NCBI RefSeq assembly: GCF_003858635.1
Contig: NZ_RQJO01000008.1
Location: 1,302,001 to 1,366,000 of the forward strand
Length of the DNA: 64,000 nt
Reading direction: 5' to 3'
From: Larkinella rosea
Lineage (GTDB): Bacteria > Bacteroidota > Bacteroidia > Cytophagales > Spirosomataceae
The position numbers were made by a program, and so were the translations under genes. The notes below the pieces were generated by a model. That model was not told the DNA's origin and did not search any database. It saw only the letters and a program-made list of their open reading frames with translations. Shown here in pieces: positions 16,896-25,611 of this stretch (the first letter of the stretch is position 1; every line of letters starts with the position of its first letter).

Positions 16896-19604
16896 ATGAA
16901 AAACTATTTTACCGTATTCTGGAGTCTTTGTCTGTATGCAATAAGTCTCATCAGTGCCTGGGCGCAAACGCCCAAGCTCAGTCTACAGTCGTGGGTAACT
17001 GGCCTGACCAAACCGGTCGATATTGCTCATGCCGCAACGAACCGGCTGTTTGTCGCCGAAATGGGCGGTAAAATCAAGATTGTTGAGTCAACCGGCGCGG
17101 TTCTTTCGACGCCTTACCTTCAAATTCCGGTCAGCCGGCTGGCTGATGTCGAATACAACGGGATTTACAGCCTCGCTTTTCATCCCAATTTCACGAACAA
17201 CGGCTACTGCTTCGTTTTTTTCAATCAGAAAGACGGGCAGGGCGTTTTATCCCGGTTTACCCGAAACGGGACCAATCCGAATGTGGCCGATCTGGCGAGC
17301 GAGCAGGTGCTGATGACGTTTCCGTTTCCGGGTAAAGGCCACCGGGGCGGCAAACTGCTGTTTGGTCCGGACGGTTATCTGTATATTTTTATCGGTGATG
17401 ACGGTAACGTGGGTCGTGGCCAAACGGGTGATGTGCTGGGGAACGCTCAGAATCTGCAGAAACCGTACGGCAAAATTCTGCGCATCGATGTCAACAGCGG
17501 ATCGCCCTACAGCATTCCGCCGACGAACCCTTACCTGACGCTCAACGACGGCATTCCCGATGAAATCTGGGCGCGCGGTTTGCGCAACCCCTGGCGGTGT
17601 AGCTTCGACCGGGAAACCGGCGATCTCTGGCTGGGCGACAACGGGCAGGATGGATACGAAGAAGTTGATTTTGTGGCAGCAACTACTAACAAAACCGTTC
17701 CAGCCGCCCAGAACTTCGGTTGGCGGTGCTACGAAGGGGCGCACCCATACGCGACGGCGGATTGCCAGTCCGGCACTAACTTAGTCATGCCCCTGCACGA
17801 GTATGCCGGTTTTTCGAACAACGGCAACAAAGAAGCTTCGGTTTTGGGAGGATATGTCTACCGGGGCACGACGTATCCGTCGCTTCGGGGTTGGTATGTA
17901 TACGGTGATTACGCGCAGGGCAAACTGTGGCTGCTGCGCCGGGAGGCCGATAACACGTATCAGAATAGGCTGCAAACCCCAACTCTGGTCAATCCAATCA
18001 GCTTTGGCGAAGATGCTAATGGCGAACTTTACGTCCTGACGTTCAACGAAGGAACCTTGTACCGGATTACAACGACTGAAGCTCCGGTTGTCACGAATCG
18101 GCCGCCCGTGGCCCCGACACTGAGCGCCCTGAACGGAACGGTTGGACAGGCATTCTCCGCCACCTTGCCGGTTTTTACGGACCCCGATGCGGATCCATTG
18201 ACGTACACACTGGCGGGTTTGCCAACGGGTCTGAATTTCAACGCCACTTCGCGCCAGATCAGCGGAACGCCGACGCAGCCAGGCACTTTTTCCCTGGTTT
18301 ATTCAGCGACCGACGGTTTTTTGAAAACCGATGGATTTATCACGCTGACGGTGACCCCGGGCAGTGTGGTTGTCTCCGGGAACTTTGAAGGCTATCTGGA
18401 TCAAGTCAACTGCGGCACCATCTCGGGTTGGGTCTGGAACCGCGACAAACCCAATACGCCCATTATGGTTGAGTTTCTGGATGGAACAACGAGCACGACA
18501 GCGGTTTTAATCGGCAGTACGCTGGCGAATATCTACCGGCAGGATCTGAAGAATGCGGGAAAGGGCAATGGCGAACACGGCTATAGTTTTGTCGTACCAG
18601 AGTGTCTCAAAGATAACCAGACGCATACCATCTGGGGCCAGGTGCAGGGATCAAACTATATTCTGAAATGGGCGCCCAAAACGCTGACTTGTGCAGGGAC
18701 AGGCATTCCTCCGGTGAACCAGCCCCCGGTAGCTCCGGCGGGTTCTTTCCTAACGGCAACTGTTAACCAAAGTTACACTTCGGTGGCTCTGCCGGTTTTT
18801 ACCGATGCCAACGGGGATGTGTTAACCTATGCGCTGACGGGTTTGCCTAACGGTTTGACATTCGATGTCGCTACGCGGGTGATTAGCGGGATGCCAACCG
18901 CATCGGGTACGTTCAACCTAACGTATTCGGCCACGGACAACAAGAGTGCCCCGGTTACAACCGCCGTGTTGCTAACCATCAATGATGCGGTTACGCCACC
19001 GGTCGTGGTTACGGGCAATTTCGAAGGATATTTATCGATGGTCAACTGCGAGGAAATGCGGGGTTGGGTCTGGGATCGGGATAAGCCCAATACGCCCTTG
19101 CTGGTTGAGTTCTTTTCGGATAACGTTTCGATCGGGACGGTGGAAGCCAGAAATTTCCGGCAGGATCTGAAAGATGCCAAAAAAGGCAACGGCGAACACG
19201 GCTACATCTTTTCGACGCCTTCAGTGGTCAAAGATAACCTCAGTCACCAGATCAGTGCGAAGGTGAAAAATAGTGTGTACACGCTCAAATCCCCCATGTC
19301 GTTACGATGTGCCCCCTCGGCGCGGCTAGTGGCTCCGACGGCGGAAGGTTCGCTGGAAGTGGTGGTTCGCGGTAATCCGGTCACCGGCGATGCCGTAGAA
19401 GTTGAAATCCGAGGGGCAGAAGGGCAGACGTTACTTCTCCAACTGAGTGATCTGTATGGGCGACCAATCAGCGAGCGATCCATCGAGCGCGCCCATCCGG
19501 TAGAGCGACAAACGCTGCCTGTAACCGGACACCCGGCGGGCTTGCTGTTGCTGCGCGTTAGTACGGCATCGCAGGTCAAAACCGTTCAGATTGTCAAGAC
19601 ATAG
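16896..19604 (+). CDS. Secreted PQQ-type sugar dehydrogenase with duplicated accessory domains and T9SS sorting domain
   Basis: This 902-residue multidomain secreted protein starts with a signal peptide ending at SAWA (residue ~23). Residues ~24-395 form a six-bladed glucose/sorbosone dehydrogenase domain of the soluble aldose sugar dehydrogenase type, with GHRGGKLLFGPDGYLYI and ARGLRNPWRCSFD. A putative Ig domain of the He_PIG kind (ADPLTYTLAGLPTGLNFN) comes next. A ~110-residue unit starting GNFEGYL near residue 494 contains GWVWNRDKPNTP and GNGEHGYSF. A second He_PIG and a second copy of that unit (from ~705) follow. The last ~85 residues are a T9SS type A sorting domain (LSDLYGRPISERS, HPAGLLLLRVS). 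It probably oxidises aldoses outside the cell with PQQ; the duplicated unit has no function known to me. Confidence 0.88.
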   Translation: MKNYFTVFWSLCLYAISLISAWAQTPKLSLQSWVTGLTKPVDIAHAATNRLFVAEMGGKIKIVESTGAVLSTPYLQIPVSRLADVEYNGIYSLAFHPNFTNNGYCFVFFNQKDGQGVLSRFTRNGTNPNVADLASEQVLMTFPFPGKGHRGGKLLFGPDGYLYIFIGDDGNVGRGQTGDVLGNAQNLQKPYGKILRIDVNSGSPYSIPPTNPYLTLNDGIPDEIWARGLRNPWRCSFDRETGDLWLGDNGQDGYEEVDFVAATTNKTVPAAQNFGWRCYEGAHPYATADCQSGTNLVMPLHEYAGFSNNGNKEASVLGGYVYRGTTYPSLRGWYVYGDYAQGKLWLLRREADNTYQNRLQTPTLVNPISFGEDANGELYVLTFNEGTLYRITTTEAPVVTNRPPVAPTLSALNGTVGQAFSATLPVFTDPDADPLTYTLAGLPTGLNFNATSRQISGTPTQPGTFSLVYSATDGFLKTDGFITLTVTPGSVVVSGNFEGYLDQVNCGTISGWVWNRDKPNTPIMVEFLDGTTSTTAVLIGSTLANIYRQDLKNAGKGNGEHGYSFVVPECLKDNQTHTIWGQVQGSNYILKWAPKTLTCAGTGIPPVNQPPVAPAGSFLTATVNQSYTSVALPVFTDANGDVLTYALTGLPNGLTFDVATRVISGMPTASGTFNLTYSATDNKSAPVTTAVLLTINDAVTPPVVVTGNFEGYLSMVNCEEMRGWVWDRDKPNTPLLVEFFSDNVSIGTVEARNFRQDLKDAKKGNGEHGYIFSTPSVVKDNLSHQISAKVKNSVYTLKSPMSLRCAPSARLVAPTAEGSLEVVVRGNPVTGDAVEVEIRGAEGQTLLLQLSDLYGRPISERSIERAHPVERQTLPVTGHPAGLLLLRVSTASQVKTVQIVKT

Positions 19605-19620
19605 CATTGGGCGTGGGGGA

Positions 19621-19668
19621 GGGCAGCGGGTTGCTAATGGCCTATTTTTTCGAAGCAACCCGCTGCCC
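19621..19668. terminator. Hairpin between convergent genes
   Basis: Perfect 15-nt arms (GGGCAGCGGGTTGCT at 19621-19635, complement at 19654-19668) fill the space between two converging genes and abut the stop codon of the minus-strand permease. A six-T run lies inside the loop and none follows the stem, so termination by the usual mechanism is plausible but not certain. Confidence 0.6.
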
Positions 19669-22248
19669 TTACCCCTCGGCCCGCAACACCTCCAGCGGTG
19701 GGCGCACCAGCACTCCGCGGCTGTTGAACAGACCAATGATGATGGTCAGGCTGGTGACGATGCCGACAACGGCCAGCAGCGGGACGAAATTAGGCGTAAA
19801 GGCTACTTCGAAGACGAAATAGGCCAGCGCCCAGGTTCCGAACAGTGAGAGGACGATGCCCGAAAAAGCCGCCAGCATGCCCAGAAACAGGTATTCGATC
19901 AAGGTGATGAGCAGAATCTGACGGCGGTTGGCGCCCAACGTTCGCAGCAAAACGCTTTCCTGAATACGCTGGTATTTACTGATAATCACCGAACTACTCA
20001 AGACCAGCAAACCGGTAATGATGCTGAATAAAGCCATAAACCGGATCACGAAAGAGACTTTCTCCAACACCTCGTCGATCGTTTGCAGGATCAGCCCCAG
20101 GTCGATGGCCGACACGTTCGGGAAATTCGTCACCAGATCGCGCTGAAACGTGGCCGATTGTTGGGTATTGTCAACCCGCGTCATCAGAACGTGAAACTGC
20201 GGAGCCTGCTCCAGCGTGCCCGTGGGAAAAACAATCAGGAAATTCGTCTGAATGCGGTTCCAGTCCACTTCGCGCGTTCCACCGACGATGGTTGGAATGA
20301 GCTGCCCCTGCACGTTGAACGTCAATTTGTCGCCCAGCTTCAGCTTCATCCGCTCCAGGTAGGGTTTTTCCAGTGAAATATAAATGCTTTGACCGGTTCG
20401 GTACGGCGCTTTTCCGGCAGCCAGTTTTTCCGAACTGATGAGCGAATCGCGGTAGGTCACGCGGTACTCGCGGGTCAGCGCCCAATCCGGTATTTTGGAA
20501 CTCGTATCTTTCTGAATGGCTTCCACCGAGCGGCCGTTGATTTCGGTCAGCCGCATGGTCACCATCGGTACATTCTGCAAAACCGGCAGTTTGTGTTGTT
20601 TCACCAGTTCCTGAACCCCGGCCTTCTGCTCATTCTGAATGTCGAACAACACCATGTTGGCCTGATTGCCGCTGGATGAAAGTTGCACCCGGCTCAGTAA
20701 AAGCGTTTGGGTTAAGTATAAAGTTGCAATCAGAAACGCGCCCAAACCAATGGATATTACGAGAATAAGTGTCTGATTGTGTGGTCGGTACAGGTTCGCC
20801 AGACTTTGCCGCCAGATGTAACTCCACGAAACCGGGAAAAACCGGCGCACCAGAGCCATCAGCAATTGGCCAATGCCCGTCAGAATGCCAAAAGCGAACG
20901 CCAGACCGGCCGTAAAACCGACCGCCGTTTTCCAGTCGCGGATTTGCCAATACGCAAAACCGGTGATCGACAGAATGATCAGCCCGTAAACCGCCCACTG
21001 GAGCGGATCGCGACCGGTCACATCGTCGTCGTAGGAACTGCGGAGCGTGCGCAGCGGAGCGATTTTACGAATCACCAGCAACGGCAGCAGCGCGAATAAA
21101 ATGGCGATGACCAACCCCGCGCCAACGCCCTGCCCAACGGCTTTCCACGAAATCACCGTCACGACTTCGACCGGCAGAAAACTACCGAAGACCGCCGGAA
21201 GTATCAATTGAACCACCGAACCCAAAACCGCCCCGACGAGCGCACCCAGAAAACCCATCAATGAGGTTTGGATGAGGTAAATCAAAAACGCCTGACGACC
21301 GCTTGCACCCAGGCAACGCAAAATCGCTACCGACGAAACTTTCTCTTTGACATACAGATGCACGGCGCTGGCCACGCCCACACAACCCAGCAGCAGGGCG
21401 ACAAACGCAACCAGATTCAGGAACTTCGTCAGGTCGGCGAAAGCCCGGCCGGTTTGTTCCTTCCGTTCCGTCACCGTATCGGAATTGATGCCTAATTTAT
21501 CGAGCCGGTCTGAAATGCTTTTGACGTATTTATCAACGTCGGTGCCGGGTTCAAACTGGTAATAGGAGCGGTAAGTCGCCCGGCTACCACGCTGCAACAG
21601 ACCGGTTTCCGGCAGAAAGGCGTGCGGAATAAAAACCGTGGGCGCCACCGTGGTCGTCACCGCCGACTGGCCGGGAATTTTCATCACCCGCCCCGCTACG
21701 TAAAACATCAGTTTGCCAACTTTCACCGAATCACCCGGTTTAGCGTTCAACTGAATCAGCAGCGCATCGTCGACCAGCGCAATCCGTTCCCGGTTTTGAC
21801 TTGCCTTGCGAAACCGCGAAACCGCATCGGCGGGCAGGGTTTCCCACGCGCCGTAATACGGAAATTTCCCCTGAAGGGCTTTTACCTGCGCCAGCCGAAC
21901 GCCCTGCGAACGTGGAAAAAAGACCATCGACGGAAACGCTACTTCCCGGCTGCGCTCGGGGCTGATTTTGGCCAGAAAAGCTTCGGTTTGTTTCGTGGCT
22001 TCTTTGCCGGACGATAGCACCAGGTCGGCACCGATCAGCTCGCGGGCCTGCTCATCGACACTGCGGGAAAGATTATCACCAAACGAATTGATGGCCACCA
22101 GGGCGGCAATGCCCAGCACAATGGCCGACATGAACAAAAACAGCCGTTGCCGACTCCGGCGGCTGTCGCGCCAGGCCATTTTCCACAACCACGGATCGAA
22201 AATCGACGCGGTTTTCGGAATTATTTTGGGTGGAAGTTGACGATCCAT
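19669..22248 (-). CDS. ABC exporter permease, YbbP-like (FtsX family)
   Basis: This 859-residue permease has ten or so membrane helices in a pattern like YbbP of E. coli: one N-terminal helix (LFLFMSAIVLGIAALVAIN), a large periplasmic domain, three helices with an FtsX unit (VALLLGCVGVASAVHLYV, VSSVAILRCLGASGRQ), a middle helix bundle, a second periplasmic domain, and a final FtsX unit (ESVLLRTLGANRRQ). It overlaps the start of its ATPase partner by 1 nt. Together with the divergent TesA-like esterase the gene order repeats that of E. coli tesA-ybbAP. The cargo is unknown; YbbAP-type transporters are linked to lipid or hydrophobic-compound export. Confidence 0.9.
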   Translation of the reverse strand: MDRQLPPKIIPKTASIFDPWLWKMAWRDSRRSRQRLFLFMSAIVLGIAALVAINSFGDNLSRSVDEQARELIGADLVLSSGKEATKQTEAFLAKISPERSREVAFPSMVFFPRSQGVRLAQVKALQGKFPYYGAWETLPADAVSRFRKASQNRERIALVDDALLIQLNAKPGDSVKVGKLMFYVAGRVMKIPGQSAVTTTVAPTVFIPHAFLPETGLLQRGSRATYRSYYQFEPGTDVDKYVKSISDRLDKLGINSDTVTERKEQTGRAFADLTKFLNLVAFVALLLGCVGVASAVHLYVKEKVSSVAILRCLGASGRQAFLIYLIQTSLMGFLGALVGAVLGSVVQLILPAVFGSFLPVEVVTVISWKAVGQGVGAGLVIAILFALLPLLVIRKIAPLRTLRSSYDDDVTGRDPLQWAVYGLIILSITGFAYWQIRDWKTAVGFTAGLAFAFGILTGIGQLLMALVRRFFPVSWSYIWRQSLANLYRPHNQTLILVISIGLGAFLIATLYLTQTLLLSRVQLSSSGNQANMVLFDIQNEQKAGVQELVKQHKLPVLQNVPMVTMRLTEINGRSVEAIQKDTSSKIPDWALTREYRVTYRDSLISSEKLAAGKAPYRTGQSIYISLEKPYLERMKLKLGDKLTFNVQGQLIPTIVGGTREVDWNRIQTNFLIVFPTGTLEQAPQFHVLMTRVDNTQQSATFQRDLVTNFPNVSAIDLGLILQTIDEVLEKVSFVIRFMALFSIITGLLVLSSSVIISKYQRIQESVLLRTLGANRRQILLITLIEYLFLGMLAAFSGIVLSLFGTWALAYFVFEVAFTPNFVPLLAVVGIVTSLTIIIGLFNSRGVLVRPPLEVLRAEG

Positions 22249-22946
22249 CAGTTCGTTGCGATGCGGTTTTCGGTCAGCGTATCCGACACCAGATTGCCGC
22301 CTTTGATGCGGATGATGCGTTGCGTACGGGAGGCCAGTTCAAGGTCGTGGGTCACCAGCACCAGCGTGGTTCCGGCTTCGCGGTTCAATTCGAAAATCAG
22401 ATCGACGACGGTTGAACTGGTGTCGGTATCCAAATTGCCCGTGGGTTCATCGGCGAACAGGATTTTTGGCCGGTTGGCAAACGCCCGCGCGAGTGAAACG
22501 CGCTGCTGTTCACCGCCGGATAACTGCGTCGGGTAATGGTGACCGCGTTGACCCAGACCGACGCGTTCCAATAGTTCTTTAGCGGTTTTTCCAGCTCCTC
22601 TTTCACCCCGTAATTCCAGTGGAACCATCACGTTTTCCAGCGCCGTTAACGTGGGTAATAGTTGGAAATTCTGAAAGATAAAACCGACGTATTGATTGCG
22701 AACAGCCGCCCGTTCGTCTTCGCTGAGGGTGTCTAATTTGATGTTATTCAGGTAGATACTGCCCGAAGATGCCCGATCGAGCCCGGCACACAGGCCGAGT
22801 AACGTGGTTTTGCCGCTACCGGATGGGCCCACAATGGAAAAGGTATCACCGGGTTGAATTTCAAAACTGACCGAGTTCAGAACGGTTAATGTTCGACCGC
22901 CACTCTGGTAGGTTTTTGTCAGGTTTTCGGCACGCAGAATGCTCAT
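22248..22946 (-). CDS. ABC exporter ATP-binding protein, YbbA/LolD-like
   Basis: This ATPase of 232 residues powers the YbbP-like permease that follows with a 1-nt overlap. All motifs are intact: Walker A GPSGSGKTT, Q-loop in GFIFQNFQLLP, signature LSGGEQQRVSLARA, Walker B ILFADEPTGNLD and the H-loop LVTHDLELA. It belongs to the MacB/LolD/YbbA subfamily, which drives FtsX-type permeases by a mechanical cycle instead of classical transport. The gene is divergent from the TesA-like esterase with a 165-nt shared control region. Confidence 0.95.
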   Translation of the reverse strand: MSILRAENLTKTYQSGGRTLTVLNSVSFEIQPGDTFSIVGPSGSGKTTLLGLCAGLDRASSGSIYLNNIKLDTLSEDERAAVRNQYVGFIFQNFQLLPTLTALENVMVPLELRGERGAGKTAKELLERVGLGQRGHHYPTQLSGGEQQRVSLARAFANRPKILFADEPTGNLDTDTSSTVVDLIFELNREAGTTLVLVTHDLELASRTQRIIRIKGGNLVSDTLTENRIATN

Positions 22947-23061
22947 AAGTAGATTGCTTAACGGAATGGTTACATAACCAATTCATCGCCCTTTTATTCA
23001 CCCCGCCGAACGGAATATTTGATAAAGGGCAGGAAATGGGGCTAAATGGATAAAATACCGT

Positions 23062-23069
23062 TATTTTTG
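23062..23069 (+). promoter_or_regulatory. Candidate -7 box TATTTTTG
   Basis: An exact TAnnTTTG match lies 43 nt before the esterase ATG at 23112, in the divergent control region. No well-placed -33 TTG is seen. Confidence 0.45.
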
Positions 23070-23111
23070 TTTGAACTAGCCTGAAACTTCATCCTGAAAA
23101 TTGCGTAATCG

Positions 23112-23837
23112 ATGAATTTACTGAAAATGAGGCCGAATTCCAACGGCTGGATGGCCGGATTGTTGCTGATTTTATGCGTAGTCGGGTGTACTTCCAAAAC
23201 CGAAACGAGTCAGACACAGGACGAAAAACCGGCTGTTTCCGACAGCACGTCAAAACCAGCCGAAGAAAACCGCCAGAAAACCATTCTGTTCTTTGGCAAT
23301 AGCCTGACGGCGGGGTATGGTCTGGACCCGGCGGAAGCTTTTCCGGCGCTGATTGGCGAAAAAGCCAAAGCTGCCGGGTTTGATTATCAAGTAATTAACG
23401 CTGGCGTGAGCGGAGAAACAACGGCCGGAGGCAAAAGCCGGATTAGCTGGGTGATGAATAAACCGGTCGATGTATTTGTGCTCGAACTGGGCGCCAACGA
23501 CGGCCTGCGCGGTATTCCGCTCGATGCTTCGAAGAAAAATCTGCAAGCCATCATCGATACGGTTAAGCTGAAAAGCCCGCAGGCCCAGATCGTCATTGCG
23601 GGTATGCACATTCCGCCGAATCTCGGGCCCGATTATTCGGGGCAATTCTACCGGATTTTTATCGATCTGTCCCGGAAAAACAAGGCCGCATTGATTCCGT
23701 TTCTGCTCGACGATGTAGCCGGTATTCCGAAACTCAACCAGGCCGACGGCATTCACCCCACGGCAGAAGGCCACAAAATCGTGACCGAAAACGTCTGGAA
23801 AGTATTGGAACCGCTGCTTCAGAAACAGGAGCTGTAA
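23112..23837 (+). CDS. TesA-like SGNH-fold esterase lipoprotein (arylesterase)
   Basis: This lipoprotein of 241 residues hydrolyses carboxyl or thioesters with the SGNH fold, like E. coli TesA (thioesterase I / lysophospholipase L1). The lipobox is VVGC with Cys near residue 26. Block I reads FFGNSLTAGYGL, with Asn in place of the usual Asp of GDSL but with the catalytic Ser kept; block II is INAGVSGETTAGG, block III LELGANDGLRG, and block V DGIHPTAEGH with the catalytic Asp and His. It faces away from the YbbA/YbbP-like genes, the arrangement known from proteobacteria, which suggests that esterase and exporter act on the same lipid-like molecule. An internal ATG five codons later is a possible alternative start. 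Confidence 0.9.
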   Translation: MNLLKMRPNSNGWMAGLLLILCVVGCTSKTETSQTQDEKPAVSDSTSKPAEENRQKTILFFGNSLTAGYGLDPAEAFPALIGEKAKAAGFDYQVINAGVSGETTAGGKSRISWVMNKPVDVFVLELGANDGLRGIPLDASKKNLQAIIDTVKLKSPQAQIVIAGMHIPPNLGPDYSGQFYRIFIDLSRKNKAALIPFLLDDVAGIPKLNQADGIHPTAEGHKIVTENVWKVLEPLLQKQEL

Positions 23838-23885
23838 GGCGGTTTTTGGGTATAAAGTTGAATAAAAACCAGGTATAAACATTAC

Positions 23886-24028
23886 CAGCCTACGGTTTTA
23901 ACCGTGGGTCAAGGTGTAAAATGGCGATCCTATTGAACCGTTTCAACGGTTTTGAAAGCCCAAACCGTTGAAACGGTTTCTGTTCATCCCGATTTGCCGC
24001 ACAACCCCCCGGTTAAAACTGTGGGCTG
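23886..24028. repeat. Nested double inverted repeat
   Basis: An inner pair of perfect 17-nt arms (AACCGTTTCAACGGTTT at 23936-23952; complement at 23962-23978) sits within an outer pair of 19-nt arms (23886-23904 and 24010-24028, two mismatches; word CGGTTTTAACCG). Each arm is itself partly palindromic (AACCGTTTCAACGGTT). The element fills most of the 291-nt gap between the esterase and symporter genes; nothing else is seen there. No T-tract follows. Confidence 0.85.
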
Positions 24029-24128
24029 ATAGTTCGATGTTGATCTGATACCTTGATTGTTAGAGTAAAAATATTCTGTCTTTCAGGTAATTAGTGGCTA
24101 TAAACGATAAACCCTTTCCTCCCTTCGC

Positions 24129-25403
24129 ATGCGTAAACTTCTAAACAACCTGACGTTCCGTGTATTGGTCGCGATTACGATCGGGGTGCTGATCGGCCAC
24201 TTTTTCCCGACAATGGCGGCCAAACTCAAGCCCCTCGGCGATTTGTTCATTAACCTGATCAAAATGGTGATTGCGCCCATTATTTTCCTGACCATCGTGT
24301 TGGGAATCAGTAATATGGGCGATTTGAAAAAAGTAGGACGCGTAGGAGGGAAGGCGTTGCTGTATTTTGAAATCGTAACCACGGTCGCGCTCGTAATCGG
24401 GATCATTATCGCCAACTGGGTAAAACCGGGCGCCGGGATTCAGGCGGCTTCGCTGAAAGGCGGAGATATTTCGGCGTATACCGCTCAGGGGAAAGACATG
24501 GATTGGGTCAAGTTTTTCCTGCACGTCGTGCCCGACAACGCCATCAAAGCCTTTGCCGAGGGCGAAATTTTGCAGGTGCTGGTTTTTTCCGTTCTGTTTG
24601 GCATCGGCCTGACCAACATGGGCGAGCGCGGCCATTCGCTGATTCATACGTTCGAAAAACTGTCGCGGGTGTTTTTCAACATCCTGAACGTGGTCATGAA
24701 ACTGGCTCCGCTGGGCGCATTGGGCGGGATGGCGTATACCGTCGGTAAATTCGGGCTGGCAACACTGTTGCCGCTGGCGAAGTTGATGGGAACGGTTTAC
24801 ATGACGATGTTCCTGTTCATTTTTGTGGTACTGAACCTGATTTTACGGTATTACCGCGTCAGTTTGTGGAACGTTCTGAAGTACATCAAAGAAGAATTGC
24901 TGATCGTTTTCGGTACGTCGTCGTCGGAATCGGCGCTGCCGCAGGTGATGGACAAACTCGAAAACATGGGTTGCTCGCGCTCGGTGGTGGGGCTGGTCAT
25001 TCCGGCGGGCTATTCGTTTAATCTGGACGGCACGACCATTTACCTGTCGATGGCGACGATTTTTCTGGCGCAGGTTTTCAGCGTGGATCTGACGCTGGGC
25101 CAGGAGTTGACCATCATCGGCATTCTGATGCTGACGTCGAAAGGGGCTGCGGGCGTGACGGGCAGCGGTTTTATAGTGCTGGCATCGACGCTGACGGCGG
25201 TGCACGTGATTCCGGTTGAGGGACTGGCGTTGCTGCTGGGTGTCGACCGGTTTATGTCGGAAGCCCGCTCGATTACGAACATCATCGGAAATACCGTCGC
25301 CACGATTTTCATTGCCAACAACGAGAACGAATTTGACCGGAAGAAGATGCTGAAAGCCTTTGGCAAGCTGGAAAAAGAAGAGCTGACGGATTATAAATAC
25401 TGA
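24129..25403 (+). CDS. dctA: Dicarboxylate/amino acid:cation symporter (DctA/GltP family)
   Basis: This 424-residue inner-membrane DAACS-family symporter imports C4-dicarboxylates or acidic amino acids with protons or sodium. Eight membrane helices plus two re-entrant loops are expected. The serine-rich loop reads SSSESALPQVM, helix 7 contains YSFNLDGTTIYLSMA (NMDGT-like motif), the second hairpin is SKGAAGVTGSGF, and the final signature is DRFMSEARSITNIIGN. This last stretch resembles DctA (DRFMSEAR) more than glutamate carriers, so C4-dicarboxylates are the likelier substrate. It has no co-directional partner within its transcript other than the later serine hydrolase gene, from which a long inverted repeat separates it. 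Confidence 0.9.
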   Translation: MRKLLNNLTFRVLVAITIGVLIGHFFPTMAAKLKPLGDLFINLIKMVIAPIIFLTIVLGISNMGDLKKVGRVGGKALLYFEIVTTVALVIGIIIANWVKPGAGIQAASLKGGDISAYTAQGKDMDWVKFFLHVVPDNAIKAFAEGEILQVLVFSVLFGIGLTNMGERGHSLIHTFEKLSRVFFNILNVVMKLAPLGALGGMAYTVGKFGLATLLPLAKLMGTVYMTMFLFIFVVLNLILRYYRVSLWNVLKYIKEELLIVFGTSSSESALPQVMDKLENMGCSRSVVGLVIPAGYSFNLDGTTIYLSMATIFLAQVFSVDLTLGQELTIIGILMLTSKGAAGVTGSGFIVLASTLTAVHVIPVEGLALLLGVDRFMSEARSITNIIGNTVATIFIANNENEFDRKKMLKAFGKLEKEELTDYKY

Positions 25404-25410
25404 CGGTTTT

Positions 25411-25498
25411 ATAGGAACGCTGATCAAACGGATTAAACAGATTTTCACGGATAAAAATCCGTGTTGATCTGTCCCACCCGTTAAATCCGTGTTCCCAT
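25411..25498. repeat. Imperfect long inverted repeat
   Basis: Arms of about 42 nt (25411-25452 and 25457-25498) pair imperfectly around a 4-nt loop; the innermost ACGGAT/ATCCGT pairs exactly. It shares ATAGGAAC, ACGGAT and GTGTTCC-type words with the element at 3137-3217, so the two belong to one intergenic repeat family. Confidence 0.75.
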
Positions 25499-25545
25499 CC
25501 AAACACATTTGATAAAAAAGCCCTGCGATGTCGGCGTAAAAAATG

Positions 25546-25553
25546 TATTTTTG
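25546..25553 (+). promoter_or_regulatory. Candidate -7 box TATTTTTG
   Basis: An exact TAnnTTTG match lies 58 nt upstream of the chosen ATG at 25612. An upstream ATG at 25543 would overlap it, which argues for the later start. Confidence 0.45.
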
Positions 25554-25611
25554 TTTGCAGCGATTGCAAAATAGAGTTCAGGGGCGCGTCAGTGCATATC
25601 AACGTAATGGA

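Noticed and set aside
23886-24028. CRISPR array
   Set aside because: The repeats are inverted palindromes, not regularly spaced direct repeats, and no cas gene is present.
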